Both the position numbers and the translations under genes were made by a program. The notes beneath the pieces are model-generated. The model made no database searches, was not told where the DNA came from, and saw nothing but the letters and a program-made list of their open reading frames with translations. From positions 186,001 through 250,000 of the forward strand of contig CAWBVZ010000006.1 of the NCBI GenBank assembly GCA_963792385.1: 64,000 nt of DNA, read 5' to 3'. Position 1 is the stretch's first letter; each line of letters starts with the position of its first letter. Shown piece by piece: positions 26,137-34,820 of this stretch. Origin of the DNA: DASSUW01 sp963792385 (GTDB taxonomy: Bacteria; Actinomycetota; Thermoleophilia; Solirubrobacterales; Solirubrobacteraceae).

Positions 26137-28476
26137 GTGCCTGGCGCATTGACCTCCTCTGAACGCCGGCTCCGCGGCCTGCTGATCGGCCATGCGATCC
26201 TGAGCGCGCTGCTCGCGTGCGGCTACGTCGCGAGCGGCGACACCGGCACGTTCGCCTTCATCGCGAACTCCTTCGCCAAGGACTTGCTGTTCGTGGCGCT
26301 GTCGGTGCTCGGTGCGGCCGACGTGCGGCGGTTTGGTTGGACGGCACTGGTGATCACGGGCGGTTACGTGGCGCTCGTGATCGGTGAGATCGCCACATTG
26401 GTCTGGGGCGGCGCGCCGGAGCAGCATGTGCTCGGCATCGACGTGTCGGCGACGGTGGTGCTCGGCGGCTGGATGGCGATCGACATCGTGCTGGCCGTCT
26501 GGTTCGCCGCCTGGTGGGCGGCAGCCGTGCGCGCACGCCACGGGCTGCGCTACCTGCATCCGTTCGCCTTCGTCGGCCTGATGTCGCTCGCCGAGGTGAT
26601 GATCGAGGGGCGTCGGGAGGTGCTGTCGCCCGAGCAGATCGCCAAGAACGTCGACCGCTACCTCGCCACGCTGAACGCGCGCGGCAAGACGCGGGTGCAG
26701 CTCGCACTGGTCGCGCTGACCGCCTGGCCGATCCTCACATTGCGGCCACCGCTGCCGGTGCTCTCCCCCTCCACGCGCAAGCGATTCCTCGAAAAGCGCT
26801 TTATCGAGGACGTGGCGGCCAGGCGTGTATTCCAGCCGCTGCGACCGATGGTGCAGGCGATGATCCGGACCGGGGCGCAGATGTCCTACCTCGGCTACTA
26901 CGGCGACCGCCGGTCGTGGCCTTCGATCGGCTACACGCCGTATCAGGAGCGTCACCCGGACGGCCTAGCCGCACCGCTGACCGACCCGCCCGATCCGGTG
27001 CTGCGCACGCTCGCAGCGCCGCCTCCAGGTGGGGGGCGTCCGCGCTACGACACGCTGGTCGTCGGCTCCGGTGCGGCGGGCTCGATCCTCGCGCTCCGCT
27101 TCGCGCAGGCAGGCCGTCGCGTGCTCGTGCTGGAGCGCGGTCCGTATGTCGACCCGCGGGACTTCACGGACGACGAGGTGGACCAGTACCTGCGCCTCTA
27201 CAACGAAGGCGCGCTCCAGCTCGCGACCAACTTCAGCCTTCAGGTGCTGCAGGGCATGTGCGTCGGCGGCGGCACGACGATCAACAACGCGCTCTGCCTC
27301 CCTCCCCCCGGTCCGGTACTCGACGCGTGGGCCGAGCGGGGGATCGACCGGGCGGGGCTCGAGGCGGGGATCGGCGAGATCCGGACGCTGCTCGACGTCA
27401 CGCCGATCCGGGAGCAGACGACGACGATCGCCGCGCGCCGGTTCGCCAAGGCGGTCGGGGAGCTCGGGCTGCCGGGCACGCTCGACCTGATGGAGGCCAA
27501 CATCACGGCGGACTGCCGCGGTTGCGGCTACTGCAACATCGGCTGCGCGTATGGGGCCAAGCGGGCGGCGCTCGACGCGCTGCTGCCGTGGGCGCAGGCC
27601 AAGCACGGGCTCGAGCTGATCGCGGACGTCGAGGTGCAGCAGATCCTGACCGATGGCGATCGCGCCGTCGGCGTGGTCGGCCACCACGGGCCGAGCGACC
27701 AGCGCTTCTCGATCGCCGCGGACGAGGTCGTCGTGGCGGCTGGCCCGATCGGCTCGAGCTGGCTGCTCCAGCGCAGCAGCCTCGGCGGCGACCTGGTCGG
27801 CGAGGGACTGCACTTCAACATCAACTCGCCGCTGACTGCCGACTTCCCGGGCCGGGTCGACGCGTTCGCCGGGATCCAGATGTCGCACGCGTACGTCGCG
27901 CCGGGCGAGCCGCCGGACTATCTCGTCGAGACCTGGTTCAACCCGCCCGCCACCCAGGCGCTCGCGATGCCCGGCTGGTTCGACCGCCATTTCGAGAACA
28001 TGGACCGCTACCGGCACATGGCGTGCGCCGGAGTCCTCGTCGGCACGACCACCCCGGGCCGCGTGAAGGCGTCGCGGAACGGCCCGGAGATCGAGTACAC
28101 GGCCTCCGACGCCGACCGCGACCGGCTCGTCGAAGGGCTCGGCGTGGCGGGCCGGATCTGGCTCCAGGCCGGAGCGGAGCGCGTGATGCCGGCTACCTTC
28201 GCGTGGCAGGAGTACCGCACCGCCGCATCGCTCGATGCGCTGCCGGCGAGCATCCGCGAGACCGGGGACCTGCTGATGACCAGCGCCCACCCGCAGGGCG
28301 GCAACGCGATGGGAGACGTGGTCGACGAGGACTTCCGCGTCCGCGGCTTCGCGAACCTGTGGCTGTGCGACGCGAGCGTGTTCCCGTCGAGCGTGCACGT
28401 GAACCCGCAGCTGACCGTGATGGGGATGGCGCAGTACGCCGCCCGCCGAATCCTGGCCGACGAGCTCCCGAACTAA
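26137..28476 (+). CDS. Membrane-anchored GMC oxidoreductase with a four-cysteine motif
   Basis: 779 aa from the GTG at 26137. The first ~140 residues contain about four membrane helices and a linker precedes the FAD domain (VVGSGAAGSILALRFAQAG, about residue 308). GMC motifs continue (CVGGGTTINNALCLPPP) and the C-terminal MTSAHPQGGNAMG, then HVNPQLTVMGMAQYAA, carries the His-Asn pair. Residues 460-470 read CRGCGYCNIGC, a C-x2-C-x2-C-x3-C pattern that looks like an Fe-S or metal site. The layout recalls long-chain alcohol oxidases and related GMC enzymes, so oxidation of a membrane-soluble alcohol or sterol is likely. The downstream oxidase gene is 33 bases away. Confidence 0.85.
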   Translation: MPGALTSSERRLRGLLIGHAILSALLACGYVASGDTGTFAFIANSFAKDLLFVALSVLGAADVRRFGWTALVITGGYVALVIGEIATLVWGGAPEQHVLGIDVSATVVLGGWMAIDIVLAVWFAAWWAAAVRARHGLRYLHPFAFVGLMSLAEVMIEGRREVLSPEQIAKNVDRYLATLNARGKTRVQLALVALTAWPILTLRPPLPVLSPSTRKRFLEKRFIEDVAARRVFQPLRPMVQAMIRTGAQMSYLGYYGDRRSWPSIGYTPYQERHPDGLAAPLTDPPDPVLRTLAAPPPGGGRPRYDTLVVGSGAAGSILALRFAQAGRRVLVLERGPYVDPRDFTDDEVDQYLRLYNEGALQLATNFSLQVLQGMCVGGGTTINNALCLPPPGPVLDAWAERGIDRAGLEAGIGEIRTLLDVTPIREQTTTIAARRFAKAVGELGLPGTLDLMEANITADCRGCGYCNIGCAYGAKRAALDALLPWAQAKHGLELIADVEVQQILTDGDRAVGVVGHHGPSDQRFSIAADEVVVAAGPIGSSWLLQRSSLGGDLVGEGLHFNINSPLTADFPGRVDAFAGIQMSHAYVAPGEPPDYLVETWFNPPATQALAMPGWFDRHFENMDRYRHMACAGVLVGTTTPGRVKASRNGPEIEYTASDADRDRLVEGLGVAGRIWLQAGAERVMPATFAWQEYRTAASLDALPASIRETGDLLMTSAHPQGGNAMGDVVDEDFRVRGFANLWLCDASVFPSSVHVNPQLTVMGMAQYAARRILADELPN

Positions 28477-28479
28477 ACG

Positions 28480-28496
28480 GAGGGGACTGTCCCCTC
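28480..28496. repeat. Perfect short palindrome between two oxidase genes
   Basis: GAGGGGACTGTCCCCTC is an exact palindrome around a central T, three bases after the GMC stop and followed by TATCTTCT. It may be a small attenuator-type hairpin or a dispersed REP-like element. Only one copy was noticed in this window. Confidence 0.45.
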
Positions 28497-28509
28497 TATC
28501 TTCTCGGCG

Positions 28510-29622
28510 ATGCGCGTGGTGATCGTCGGAGCCGGCACGTTCGGCGCCTCGCTGGCGTGGCAGCTGGCACGCGGCGGTCACGAGGTCGTGCTCGTCGACC
28601 AATTCGAGCCCGGCGACCGGCGGGCCACGTCCGGTGGCGAGACGCGGCTGATCCGGTGCTCGCACGGCGCCGACGCGGACTACACCGCGATGGCGCGCCG
28701 CGCGCGGACGCTGTGGCGCGAGCTCGAGGCGGAGTCCGGCGAGGACCTGCTGGTCGAGTGCGGCGTCGCGTGGTTCGGGCACCGGGAGGACGGCTGGGAG
28801 GCGGCGTCCGAGCGCACGATGGTGGCGCAGGGCATCCCGGCCGAACGCCATGAGGTCGCGACCCTCTTCCCCAGCTTCCGGGCCGACGACCTCACGTTCA
28901 CGCTGCTCGAGCCCGAGGCAGGCGTGCTGCGGGCGCAGCTCGCAGTGCAGGCACTTGCCGCGCAGGCCGCCGCACACGGCGCCACGATCATCCGAGCGCG
29001 CGCGCAGCCGGATGGCGCCGCTGCGCGGCTCGACGACGGCACGCGACTCGAAGGCGACGCCGTTATCTGGGCCTGCGGCGGGTGGCTCGCGCGGCTCTTC
29101 CCCACGCTCGTCACGCTCAAGGTCACGCGCCAGGAGCTGCTGTTCCTCGACGGCGGCCCGGCATGGCGAGAGCCCGGAGTGCCGGCGTGGGTCGACTACG
29201 ACCACGCGATGTACGGCACCGCCGACCTCGACGGGCTCGGCGTGAAGGCGGCGCTCGACCTCGAGGGCCCGCTGCTCGACCCCGACGCCGAGCTCGAGGA
29301 CACGCCGACGACCGAGCCGGCCGTGCGCGAGTACATGCGCCGCCGCTTCCCCGCGCTCGAGCACGCCCCGCTCACGGAGGCACGCGCGTGCCGCTACGAG
29401 CTCTCGCCCGACTCGCACTTCATCGCGGCCCCGCATCCCGAGCACTCCGGCGTGTGGCTGCTCGGCGGCGGCTCCGGCCACGGGTTCAAGCACGGCCCGG
29501 CGATGGCCGAGCGGGTCGCAGCCGCGTTGGCCGGCGGCGAGCCGCTACCGGACCGCTTCGCACTCGGGGAGCGATCCCCCGCGAACAGCCTGCGCACGGC
29601 CGGTTCGGGTGTGGTTAGCTGA
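28510..29622 (+). CDS. FAD-dependent oxidase, monomeric sarcosine oxidase-like
   Basis: 370 aa. N-terminal FAD fold VVIVGAGTFGASLAWQLARGG with an acid ending the second strand. The C-terminal ACRYELSPDSHFIA is similar to the segment of monomeric sarcosine oxidases holding the covalent-flavin cysteine, and GSGHGFKHGPAMAE is the late flavin-contact motif. It would oxidise an N-methyl or cyclic amino acid using oxygen, giving peroxide. Exact substrate unknown. Confidence 0.88.
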   Translation: MRVVIVGAGTFGASLAWQLARGGHEVVLVDQFEPGDRRATSGGETRLIRCSHGADADYTAMARRARTLWRELEAESGEDLLVECGVAWFGHREDGWEAASERTMVAQGIPAERHEVATLFPSFRADDLTFTLLEPEAGVLRAQLAVQALAAQAAAHGATIIRARAQPDGAAARLDDGTRLEGDAVIWACGGWLARLFPTLVTLKVTRQELLFLDGGPAWREPGVPAWVDYDHAMYGTADLDGLGVKAALDLEGPLLDPDAELEDTPTTEPAVREYMRRRFPALEHAPLTEARACRYELSPDSHFIAAPHPEHSGVWLLGGGSGHGFKHGPAMAERVAAALAGGEPLPDRFALGERSPANSLRTAGSGVVS

Positions 29623-29629
29623 CCGCGGA

Positions 29630-30730
29630 ATGCGGAGAGCGCTTGCGGTGATGTTCGTCGCGGCCGGCCTGGCGACAGGCGCGGCCCCCGCGAGCGCGCA
29701 GACACCCGGCATCAGCCCACCCGGCGCCAACGACTTCGCGTGTCAGTCCGCGACGCATCCGGTGCCGGTGATCCTCGTGCACGGCACGTTCGGCGACATG
29801 ACGGTCTCCTGGAACCTCGTCTCGCCGGCCCTCAAGGCGCAGGACTACTGCGTCTTCGCGCTCGATCTCTCCAGCCGTGGGATGGCGCCGATAGACCAGT
29901 CGGCCGACAAGCTCGCCGCGTTCATCGACGAGGTCCGCCAGCGCACGGGCGCACCGAAGGTGTCGCTCGTCGGCCACTCGCAGGGCGGCATGCTCGGGCG
30001 CTACGTCGCCCGCTACCGCAACCAGCTGGGCGTGATCGACGACATCGTCGGCCTCGCGCCGTCGAGCCACGGCACCACGAACCCGCTGGCCCCGGGCGTC
30101 GCGGGCCTCGGCTGCGCGGCGTGCGCGGAGCAGGCAGCCGGCTCGGCGTTCATCAAGAAGCTCAACAGCGGCGAGGAGGCTCCGCCTCCGCCCTCCTACA
30201 CCGTCGTCTCCACGCGCTACGACGAGGTCGTGACGCCGTACAAGTCGCAGGCGCTGACCGGCTCGACGGTCACCAACATCGTGCTCCAGGATCGCTGCCC
30301 GGAGGACGTCACCGACCACGTCGGGATCATCTACGACCCGATCGCGCTCCAGTGGACGCTGAACGCGCTCGGTCGCGCCGGGCCTGCCGATCCGGCGTTC
30401 GTGCCGGTGTGCAGCGACGCCGCCGGCGGATCGGCGCCGTTTGCGTTCCCGACCGCGCGCCGCCCGCGCGTGAACGGCAACAGCGCGAAGGTGCGCGTGG
30501 GGTGCAACGGGCGCGTCGGCCGCTGCGTCGGCCGGCTGGTGCTGCGCGACCGCAAGGGCAAGCTCGGGTCGAGCGCGGTCAACCTGCCGGTCGGCCGCAC
30601 CCGCACGGTCACGGTCGCCCTCCAGCGGGCGCCGAAGCGGCGGCTCACGGCGCGTGTGGTCACGCTCCAGCCCGGCGGCTGGGTGAGCGCCTCGCTGCGC
30701 TACACGCTACGGCGCAAGCACAGCGGCTGA
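29630..30730 (+). CDS. Secreted lipase (alpha/beta hydrolase, class-2 lipase-like)
   Basis: 366 aa from the ATG at 29630. Signal peptide about 1-23 (AVMFVAAGLATGAAPASAQ). The lipase core has the oxyanion start VILVHGTFGD and nucleophile Ser117 in GHSQGG; a late DHVGII holds the likely His. This matches the EstA/lipase-2 family of extracellular triacylglycerol lipases. The last ~100 residues form a basic beta-type module also found on other secreted proteins here. It overlaps the convergent AI-2E gene by 24 bases. Confidence 0.88.
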   Translation: MRRALAVMFVAAGLATGAAPASAQTPGISPPGANDFACQSATHPVPVILVHGTFGDMTVSWNLVSPALKAQDYCVFALDLSSRGMAPIDQSADKLAAFIDEVRQRTGAPKVSLVGHSQGGMLGRYVARYRNQLGVIDDIVGLAPSSHGTTNPLAPGVAGLGCAACAEQAAGSAFIKKLNSGEEAPPPPSYTVVSTRYDEVVTPYKSQALTGSTVTNIVLQDRCPEDVTDHVGIIYDPIALQWTLNALGRAGPADPAFVPVCSDAAGGSAPFAFPTARRPRVNGNSAKVRVGCNGRVGRCVGRLVLRDRKGKLGSSAVNLPVGRTRTVTVALQRAPKRRLTARVVTLQPGGWVSASLRYTLRRKHSG

Positions 30731-31846
30731 CTGGCGCGCCTCGCGCCGCTCGCGCGTGTAGCCGAGCACAGCGCCGGTAACGGCCGCGAACGGCACGGCG
30801 AGGAACGCGCCGGCGACGCCGGCGAGCACGCCGCCGGCGGTGAGCGCGAGCAGGATGCCGACCGGATGCAGCTGCAGCTTGCGGCCGACGACGACCGGAT
30901 AGAACACGTTGCCCTCGAGCTGCTGGACCGCGATGATCACGGCCAGGATCACGAGCGCCGCCGGCAGCCCGTTCGCCACCAGCGCGACGAGCACGGCCGC
31001 CGCTCCGGCCGTAAACGCGCCGACGACCGGGAAGAACGCCGCGACGAACGTGAGCACGATCAGCGGCACCGCCACGGGCACGCCCACGATCAGCAACGCC
31101 GCGCCGATCAGCACCGCGTCGATCGTCGCCACCAGGAAGACGCCCTGCACGTACGCGCTCAGCGCTGCCCACGAGCGCCGCCCGGCCTCGCGCAGCACCG
31201 GCTGGCGATCCTCGTGGAACAGCTCGAGGACCCAGTCCCACAGCCGCGCGCCGTCCTTGATGAAGAAGAACGTCAACACGACGATCAGCACGGCCGCCGC
31301 CGCCCATTTCGTGAGCAGCACGGCGCCGGTCATCACCTCGTTGGCGACTGCGCCGCCCTGGACCGACTTCAGGCCCTCGTCGATCGCCTTGTCGAGGTCG
31401 GCGCGGCCGATGCCGAGCGGCTCGAGCACGCTGACGACGTCGCCCGCGCCTTTCTGGACGTTGGCGAACAGCTCGTCGGACTGCGACAGCACGCCGGGAA
31501 TGATCAGCGCCCACAGACCGAAGAACACGACCACGGCTAGCAGCACGCTGGCGGCCGCGGCGGGAGCGGGGCGCCACCGGTGCGCCCGCAGCCAGGTGGC
31601 GAGCGGAGTCAGCAGCGTGGCGAGCAGCAGCGAGATGATCACCGGCAGGACGACGAGCATCATCCGGCCGGCGCCGAGCGCCACGAGCACCACGCCGCCG
31701 ACCACGATCATCGCGCGCAGGGTCACCGCGGACGCGACGGCAAGGCCGCGCGGCACCGCGTCGTCGCCCTTCAGCAGCACGGGCGCGCGCGGCTCGGGGC
31801 GGCCGTTGGAAGGGCGTGGACGCGTCTCGATCGGAGCGGAGGCCAT
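30707..31846 (-). CDS. AI-2E family transporter (TqsA/YdiK-like)
   Basis: 379-aa polytopic membrane protein with about eight helices and the family's external helical segment (about 105-165, FANVQKGAGDVVSVLEPLG), then VLTFFFIKDGARLWDWVLELF and GVLAGVAGAFLAVPFAA. Members export or exchange small molecules or ions; despite the name, few handle AI-2. It lies alone, convergent with the lipase. Confidence 0.92.
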   Translation of the reverse strand: MASAPIETRPRPSNGRPEPRAPVLLKGDDAVPRGLAVASAVTLRAMIVVGGVVLVALGAGRMMLVVLPVIISLLLATLLTPLATWLRAHRWRPAPAAAASVLLAVVVFFGLWALIIPGVLSQSDELFANVQKGAGDVVSVLEPLGIGRADLDKAIDEGLKSVQGGAVANEVMTGAVLLTKWAAAAVLIVVLTFFFIKDGARLWDWVLELFHEDRQPVLREAGRRSWAALSAYVQGVFLVATIDAVLIGAALLIVGVPVAVPLIVLTFVAAFFPVVGAFTAGAAAVLVALVANGLPAALVILAVIIAVQQLEGNVFYPVVVGRKLQLHPVGILLALTAGGVLAGVAGAFLAVPFAAVTGAVLGYTRERREARQSAAVLAP

Positions 31847-31913
31847 CGTGCCCAGGGATTACCGTCCGGCGCGCGGAACAAACGCGCGGGCGCCGGGAAG
31901 GGATAATCGGTGT

Positions 31914-33344
31914 GTGCCTCATTCCGGATCAGTCCGGCGGCGACAGGCTGGCGTTCTCGTGGTCGGCATGGCCGAGCCCGAGATCCAGCCCTGGATCCGT
32001 GCCGCCGGCCATCAGATCCGGGCGGTGCGCGGAGTCAATGACGCGCTGACCGCGCTCGACGAGGAGCCGGCCGACCTCGTGATCGTCGACCGCGAGCCGG
32101 GCGGGCTCGACGTCCCCGGCGTGATCCGCGCGCTGCGCGCCGACGCGCGGCTCGAGGAGGCGTGGCTGCTGGCGATCACGCTTGCGGCGCAGAAGCGCAC
32201 GGCGGACCTGGCGCTCGACGCCGGCGCCGATGACTACCTGCACCGCCCGTTCTCACGCGCCGAGCTGCTGGCGCGGGCGCGGGCGGGCCTGCGCGCGGCG
32301 CAGCAGCGCTCCGACGACGCGCTCGTGCGAGCGCTGATGGCCAACGTCCCGGGCGCGATCTACCGGTCGGCCTGGCACGCGGACTACACGCTCGAGCTGA
32401 TCAGCGACGAGATCGAGCGGATCTCCGGCTATCCCGCGTCGAACTTCATCGCCAGCAAGCGCCGCACGATCTCGAGCATCGTCCACCCCGACGATCGCGA
32501 CCGGGTCGCGCACATGGTCTCGTCGGCCACCGATGACGGCGAGCCGTTCGTCATGGAGTACCGGATCGTGCGCGCCGATGGCGAGATCCGGTGGGTGATG
32601 GACCGCGGCCACCTCGTGACCGGCGCCGGCGGGCGGCGGTGGTGCGACGGCGCGCTGTTCGACATCACCGAGCGCCGCCGGGCCGAGGAGGCGCTGCGCG
32701 AGCACGAGGTCGAGCAGGCCCGTACCGAGGAGCTGCGCGCATCCCGCACGCGCATCGTCGAGGCCGCCGACGCGGCCCGCCGCAAGATCGAGCGCGACCT
32801 GCACGACGGCGCTCAGCAGCGCCTCGTCGCGCTGGCGCTCGAGGTCCGGATGGCGCGCTCGCGTGTCGAGAAGGACCCGGCCTCCGCCGGCCCGTTCCTC
32901 GAGCGCTTCGGCAAGGAGCTGGCCGGAGCGTCGGACGAGCTGCGCGAACTGGCCCGCGGCATCCACCCTGCGCTGCTGACCGACCGTGGCCTGGCGCCGG
33001 CGATCGAGACGCTGGTCGCGCGCGCGCCGCTGCCGGTCGAGGTGATCGCGCTGCCGGGCGACCGCCTCCCGCCGGTGACCGAGGCGACCGCGTACTTCAC
33101 GGTCGCCGAGGCGCTCACGAACGTCGCCAAGTACGCCGGCGCGAGCCACGCCACCGTCCGGCTGACGCGCGAGAACGGCGCGCTGTCCGTCGAGGTGCAG
33201 GACGACGGCATCGGCGGCGCGCAGGCGACCACGGGCTCTGGGCTCAGCGGTCTGGCGGACCGGGTCGGCGCGGCCGACGGCTCATTGACCGTCACCAGCC
33301 CGCCCGGTGAAGGCACGCTCGTGCGCGCCGTCATCCCGCTCTGA
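31914..33344 (+). CDS. Hybrid receiver-PAS-histidine kinase
   Basis: 476 aa from the GTG at 31914. Order: receiver-like domain (about 8-125), PAS/PAC (about 140-260, ISDEIERISGYPASNF, then WVMDRGHLVTG), HisKA_3 phosphoacceptor His297 in KIERDLHDGAQQRLVALAL, and ATPase with N-box EALTNVAKYAG and a GSGLSGLADRV G-box. The receiver keeps an Asp in LVIVDREPGG but lacks the usual acidic pair, and the conserved Lys is Arg (DYLHRPF), so it may be non-canonical. A GATAAT lies 6 bases before the GTG, suggesting a leaderless transcript. No regulator gene is adjacent; its partner is probably elsewhere. Confidence 0.88.
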   Translation: MPHSGSVRRRQAGVLVVGMAEPEIQPWIRAAGHQIRAVRGVNDALTALDEEPADLVIVDREPGGLDVPGVIRALRADARLEEAWLLAITLAAQKRTADLALDAGADDYLHRPFSRAELLARARAGLRAAQQRSDDALVRALMANVPGAIYRSAWHADYTLELISDEIERISGYPASNFIASKRRTISSIVHPDDRDRVAHMVSSATDDGEPFVMEYRIVRADGEIRWVMDRGHLVTGAGGRRWCDGALFDITERRRAEEALREHEVEQARTEELRASRTRIVEAADAARRKIERDLHDGAQQRLVALALEVRMARSRVEKDPASAGPFLERFGKELAGASDELRELARGIHPALLTDRGLAPAIETLVARAPLPVEVIALPGDRLPPVTEATAYFTVAEALTNVAKYAGASHATVRLTRENGALSVEVQDDGIGGAQATTGSGLSGLADRVGAADGSLTVTSPPGEGTLVRAVIPL

Positions 33345-33902
33345 CAACGCGGCCGCGAGCGCGCGGGCGTCCTCGAACGCCGTTGCGCGCAGCGCCGTGC
33401 TGCGCAGCGCGGCCGCCGGGTGGTAGAGCGGGAACAGCACGCGGCCGCGCTCGCGCAGCACCGTGCCGTGGACCTCGGAGATCTTCGCGCCGTCCGTGAA
33501 GTGGGCGAGCGCGTGGCGGCCGAGCGGGACCACCAGACGCGGCTGGATCAGGGCGAGCTGGATCTCCAGCCACTCCATGTGGTGCGCCACCTCGTCTGCG
33601 CGCGGGTCGCGGTTGCCGGGCGGGCGGGCCTTGACGACGTTGGTGACGTAGACCTGTTCGCGGTCGAGGCCGGCCGCGGCCAGCAGCTCGTCCAGCAACC
33701 GGCCGGAGCGGCCCACGAACGGCCGGCCCTGCTCGTCCTCCTTCGCACCGGGTGCCTCGCCCACGATCATCACGTCGGCGGTCGGGCTGCCCTCCCCTGG
33801 CACCATGTTGGTCGCCGTTTCGCACGGTTCGAACCCACAGCCACGGTGGCTGCGTATCTCACGATGAAGATCCTCAATGGACAGGGGAGGTCCTGCGTTC
33901 AC
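33282..33902 (-). CDS. Family-4-like uracil-DNA glycosylase relative lacking two Fe-S ligands
   Basis: 206 aa. UDG motif A is VGEAPGAKEDEQGRPFVGRSG (about 48-68), NVVKARPPGNR follows, then VVPLGRHAL and the late HPAAALR (161 on). Family-4 enzymes remove uracil from DNA and bind a 4Fe-4S cluster through four Cys. Here two Cys (22 and 27) are near the N terminus with unusual spacing, while the other two positions read Ala (KARPPGNR in place of KCRPP) and His (DEVAHHMEWL). The cluster is probably absent or altered. The catalytic regions are conserved, so DNA repair activity is still likely. It overlaps the kinase gene's end by 63 bases and abuts the divergent SMP-30-like gene. Confidence 0.82.
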   Translation of the reverse strand: MNAGPPLSIEDLHREIRSHRGCGFEPCETATNMVPGEGSPTADVMIVGEAPGAKEDEQGRPFVGRSGRLLDELLAAAGLDREQVYVTNVVKARPPGNRDPRADEVAHHMEWLEIQLALIQPRLVVPLGRHALAHFTDGAKISEVHGTVLRERGRVLFPLYHPAAALRSTALRATAFEDARALAAALSERDDGAHERAFTGRAGDGQ

Positions 33903-34811
33903 ATGCGCATCCTGACGGTCACGTTCACCATTTTGCTCTTAGCGGCGCTCGCTCCATCCGCGAACGCGCGCGCACTCCCGGAGACGATCCCGTTGCCGAA
34001 CGGCTGGCAACCCGAGGGGATCGCGACCGATCACAACAAGAACTTCTACTCCGGGTCGCGCGCGACCGGCGCGATCTTCAAGGGCAGCCTGAAGACCGGC
34101 AGGGGCGACGTGCTCGTCCAGCCTTGGGGCGGCGCCGCGCTCGGCATGAAGGTCGACCACCGCGGCCGGCTGTTCGTGGCCGGCGGCGGCACCGGTACCG
34201 CCTCGGTCTACAACAAGCGCAACGGCAAGCTGCTGCGGCGCTACACCCTCACCGGGGCGCCGACGTTCATCAACGACGTCACGCTCACGGAGCGGGCCGC
34301 GTACTTCACCGACTCGAACAAGCGGCAGCTGTACGTGCTCGACCTCGGCCGCCACGGCAAGCTGCCGGCCGCCTCGCGCATGCTCACGCTCAAGGGCGAC
34401 CTCGCGAACATTCCCGCTCCGGGCGGGTTCGAGCTCAACGGCATCGCCGCGGCCGGCCACGGGCGGCTGGTGACCGTCAACAGCGCGCTGAAGCAGCTGT
34501 TCCTCGTCGATGCGCGCTCCGGCGACACCGACGAGATCGAGCTCACCGGCGGCGACGTCGCGAATGGCGACGGGCTGCTGCTGAAGGGCCGCAGGCTGTA
34601 CGTGGTCCAGAACCAGCTCAACCGGATCGCCGTGATCCACCTCAAGCGCGGGCTCCGGCGGGGCGAGGTCAAGCGCTATCTCACCGACCCCGACTTCGAC
34701 GTGCCGACCACGGTCGCGTGGGCGCGTGGCTTCCTGTGGGCCGTCAACGCGCGCTTCAGCACGCCGCCGACGCCCGACACGACCTATCAGGTGGTCAGAG
34801 TGACGCCTTAA
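33903..34811 (+). CDS. Secreted SMP-30/NHL-like beta-propeller
   Basis: 302 aa. The ATG at 33903 gives a clean signal peptide (ILTVTFTILLLAALAPSANA). The rest has six repeat-like strands (WQPEGIATDHNKNFYSGSRA, ALGMKVDHRGRLFVAGGG, TFINDVTLTERAAYFTDS, FELNGIAAAGHGRLVTVN) typical of SMP-30/gluconolactonase and NHL propellers. It could be an extracellular lactonase or a binding propeller; catalytic residues are not clear. The gene starts one base after the divergent glycosylase start, so its promoter lies inside that gene. Confidence 0.8.
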   Translation: MRILTVTFTILLLAALAPSANARALPETIPLPNGWQPEGIATDHNKNFYSGSRATGAIFKGSLKTGRGDVLVQPWGGAALGMKVDHRGRLFVAGGGTGTASVYNKRNGKLLRRYTLTGAPTFINDVTLTERAAYFTDSNKRQLYVLDLGRHGKLPAASRMLTLKGDLANIPAPGGFELNGIAAAGHGRLVTVNSALKQLFLVDARSGDTDEIELTGGDVANGDGLLLKGRRLYVVQNQLNRIAVIHLKRGLRRGEVKRYLTDPDFDVPTTVAWARGFLWAVNARFSTPPTPDTTYQVVRVTP

Positions 34812-34820
34812 CATCCGCGG

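Noticed and set aside
26965..29493. Long open frame on the minus strand
   Set aside because: A GC-bias shadow of two well-supported plus-strand oxidase genes; composition is unlike a real protein and no motif is present.
33420..33902. Upstream extension of the SMP-30-like gene
   Set aside because: The added residues lack any domain and hide the signal peptide; the ATG at 33903 gives a clean signal sequence.
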